From a virus: a DNA stretch of 21,385 nucleotides. The DNA lies in IMG/VR virus record IMGVR_UViG_3300017739_000144, positions 1-21,385 of that record; one strand, 5' to 3'. Position 1 is the first letter of the stretch, and every line of letters begins with the position of its first letter. Shown piece by piece: positions 19,989 to 21,385 of the stretch. A program made the position numbers and the translations under genes. The notes under the pieces were generated by a model, which worked only from the letters and a program-made list of their open reading frames with translations, did not search any database and had not been told where the DNA came from.

Positions 19989-20672
19989 TTATTTCTTTTT
20001 ATTATAAACTCCAGTTGTAGTAGTTGGAACATAATCTAAGTGCGTTTTGAGCGCACCTCGATGAGTATCCCATTGCGTTTCGTGTAATGCATTACCGCCA
20101 ACAACAGGATTTTTTAAAAATGGCGTTATCTTAATTTCTTCATATTTGTTGATATAACGATTCATATTATCGTGTCCTGCAAAACCAATTTTTTCGTAAA
20201 TATCATTATATTTTTGCGCGTATTCAGGGTTAACGACATATCCATGTGTTGCTTGTTCTCTTGAGCAAAGGTTTACAACACAAGAACGATAATTTACATT
20301 ATTTGGTAATGATCTCATAAAAACCGCGTCGTGTTCAAGAATAACTGCCACTTTATCTCCTTTTTCAATAATAGTTTCTCTTGTTTTGTAGTGACTCATA
20401 GTCATACATTGTTGCATCACTATCATACGATTTTTTATTTCTTCTGTTGGTTCTTTACCAGCTTTTCTTCTATAGTTATTATAAAGTCTTTCCCTATAAT
20501 CTTCTCGAACCAACCAACCAGGATATACTTTTTCTAAAGTTGCTGGAACAACAGCATCAACGAGAATAGGTTCAAGGTTGAATTCACGGCAAGAATCTAC
20601 GCATCTTTGTGTAAGTTTCTCTACCTTTTCACTTTTAAATGCATTAATGGTTGTAATAATATACGCGTTCAT
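19989..20672 (-). CDS. GT25-family glycosyltransferase (paralogue 3)
   Basis: A 227-aa GT25-type transferase starting MNAYIITTINAF. It contains CMTMSHYKTRETII (89–102), VAVILEHDAVFMRSLP (108–123) and THGYVVNPEYAQKYND. It overlaps the upstream glycosyltransferase by TAATG (20670–20674). Compared with paralogue 1 it has a longer insertion before the S-H-Y motif (LYNNYRRKAGKEPTEEIKNR). Confidence 0.86.
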   Translation of the reverse strand: MNAYIITTINAFKSEKVEKLTQRCVDSCREFNLEPILVDAVVPATLEKVYPGWLVREDYRERLYNNYRRKAGKEPTEEIKNRMIVMQQCMTMSHYKTRETIIEKGDKVAVILEHDAVFMRSLPNNVNYRSCVVNLCSREQATHGYVVNPEYAQKYNDIYEKIGFAGHDNMNRYINKYEEIKITPFLKNPVVGGNALHETQWDTHRGALKTHLDYVPTTTTGVYNKKK

Positions 20673-21385
20673 TACTGTAATTTCCAATCTGATACAGGTT
20701 TATTTACTATTGTGTTATGCCAATCCGCATCTTTATCATCGGCACCTCTTAATTGTACATGAACAAATTTTGTTTCATCTGTTCTAGCATCAACGATTGG
20801 TCTAGGTTTTGTTTTATCAATGTGTTCGTCATAATGTACATAACTATTCCAACCAGACTCCATTACTGTATAATTTAAATTACCAATTATCAACATGGCA
20901 TGTAAATAATTTTGATCAATGCTATAGAACCTATTTAATCTATATCTTCTGCAGTTATCAATGTATTTTTGAAATGGAACAAAGTTATTTCTAGCGACCG
21001 CCAATCCTTGTTTTGTGTATAATACTACACCACTGTTAAAGATTTTAAGTTGACCATCTTTATTTCTAGGCATCTCTTTTTTATAGTTGTCAACTAGCAT
21101 TTTATTCCATGCTTCGTCTGCTTTAGAATTTAATGCGCCTTTGGTTGTTGTGTGAGATTTTTCTTTATGCGGTTCATCACAAATACCTATATGTCCAACA
21201 TTTAAATCAAAAATGTTTTCTTTTAGTCCATTAACTGCAAATACATCTGTATCAACGAATAAAATTTTATCATACTTTTCGTAAAACTCAGGATTATAAA
21301 TTGGTTCAAACGCATTATAGTACTCTGGAATATCGCAATGATTAGAACCCCATGTAGGATTCTTTGCAAATTTATAATCAGCACC
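20672..21385 (-). CDS. Glycosyltransferase, GT-A fold (5' end outside window)
   Basis: The frame is open to the right edge, so the start is outside; an ATG at 21100 is internal. About 237 residues are visible. Near the visible N-terminus is YDKILFVDTDVFAVNGL (DTD at 45–47), the metal/nucleotide-sugar motif. Later are IFNSGVVLYTK (an F-N-S-G pattern typical of GT-A transferases), IDQNYLHAML, and KFVHVQLRGADDKDADW near the end, where a His often completes the metal site. Donor unknown. Confidence 0.8.
   Translation of the reverse strand, partial: GADYKFAKNPTWGSNHCDIPEYYNAFEPIYNPEFYEKYDKILFVDTDVFAVNGLKENIFDLNVGHIGICDEPHKEKSHTTTKGALNSKADEAWNKMLVDNYKKEMPRNKDGQLKIFNSGVVLYTKQGLAVARNNFVPFQKYIDNCRRYRLNRFYSIDQNYLHAMLIIGNLNYTVMESGWNSYVHYDEHIDKTKPRPIVDARTDETKFVHVQLRGADDKDADWHNTIVNKPVSDWKLQ

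Noticed and set aside
1-21385. CRISPR arrays, insertion sequences, integrase or attachment sites
   Set aside because: No regularly spaced repeats, transposase or integrase genes, or tRNA-end duplications were seen.

Overview
The window looks like part of the genome of a lytic, tailed, T4-like (myovirus-type) bacteriophage, probably marine. The diagnostic block is the minus-strand order gp33 – gp59 – gp32 (late-transcription co-activator, helicase loader, ssDNA-binding protein), which is the T4 order. The gp32 lacks the zinc-binding cysteines of T4 gp32, as I recall for cyanophage-type gp32. Further support comes from an ATP-dependent DNA ligase, T4-late-type TATAAATA promoters, two phage tRNAs and several very small phage proteins. 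The lysis genes include an outer-membrane-lipoprotein spanin candidate, so the host should be Gram-negative (two membranes). Shine-Dalgarno sequences are scarce. The host itself cannot be read from the sequence; a DUF1501 + DUF1549/DUF1553 pair points to gene exchange with Planctomycetota/Verrucomicrobiota-like bacteria.

Layout. 1–982: C-terminal part of a probable structural protein (+). 1042–5735: replication/late-transcription block (-): gp32, gp59, gp33, an unknown 404-aa protein, DNA ligase and small ORFs. 5807–6916: HAD phosphatase and small proteins (-). 6931–8006: a plus-strand island with a lipoprotein overlapping a papain-like cysteine protease. 8007–9336: five small unknown genes (-) in one operon. 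9403–10683: a stable-RNA operon (-) running from its promoter through a 168-nt structured RNA with a pseudoknot, tRNA-Thr, tRNA-Glu, small ORFs and a 3D-domain exported protein. 10698–13886: a DUF1501 and DUF1549/DUF1553 pair (-) behind a late-type promoter and before its own terminator. 13916–15307: ParB-like protein, amidase endolysin and a small unknown protein (+). 15433–15985: holin and overlapping spanin candidates (-). 16059–21385: eight consecutive genes (-), seven glycosyltransferase-like (three of them GT25 paralogues, one GT29/sialyltransferase-like) and one methyltransferase, running off the right edge.

Regulation. Six minus-strand promoters share the same build: a -35 of TTTACA or TGTACA, exactly 17 bp, then a TGN-extended -10 (TATAAT or TAGAAT). 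Four of them sit directly downstream of a terminator hairpin, and two of these terminator–promoter units are near-identical repeats with a compensatory change in the hairpin. Late-type promoters precede the endolysin, the holin/spanin cassette and the DUF1549/DUF1553 gene. One of the six early-type promoters points antisense into the endolysin unit.

Most notable: (i) the pseudoknotted RNA between promoter and tRNAs, (ii) the planctomycete-type surface/heme protein pair in a phage, (iii) the glycosyltransferase array, (iv) the repeated terminator–promoter units, and (v) a recurring TTATATTATG start context. All functional statements are from reading the sequence and from family knowledge; no database search was run.
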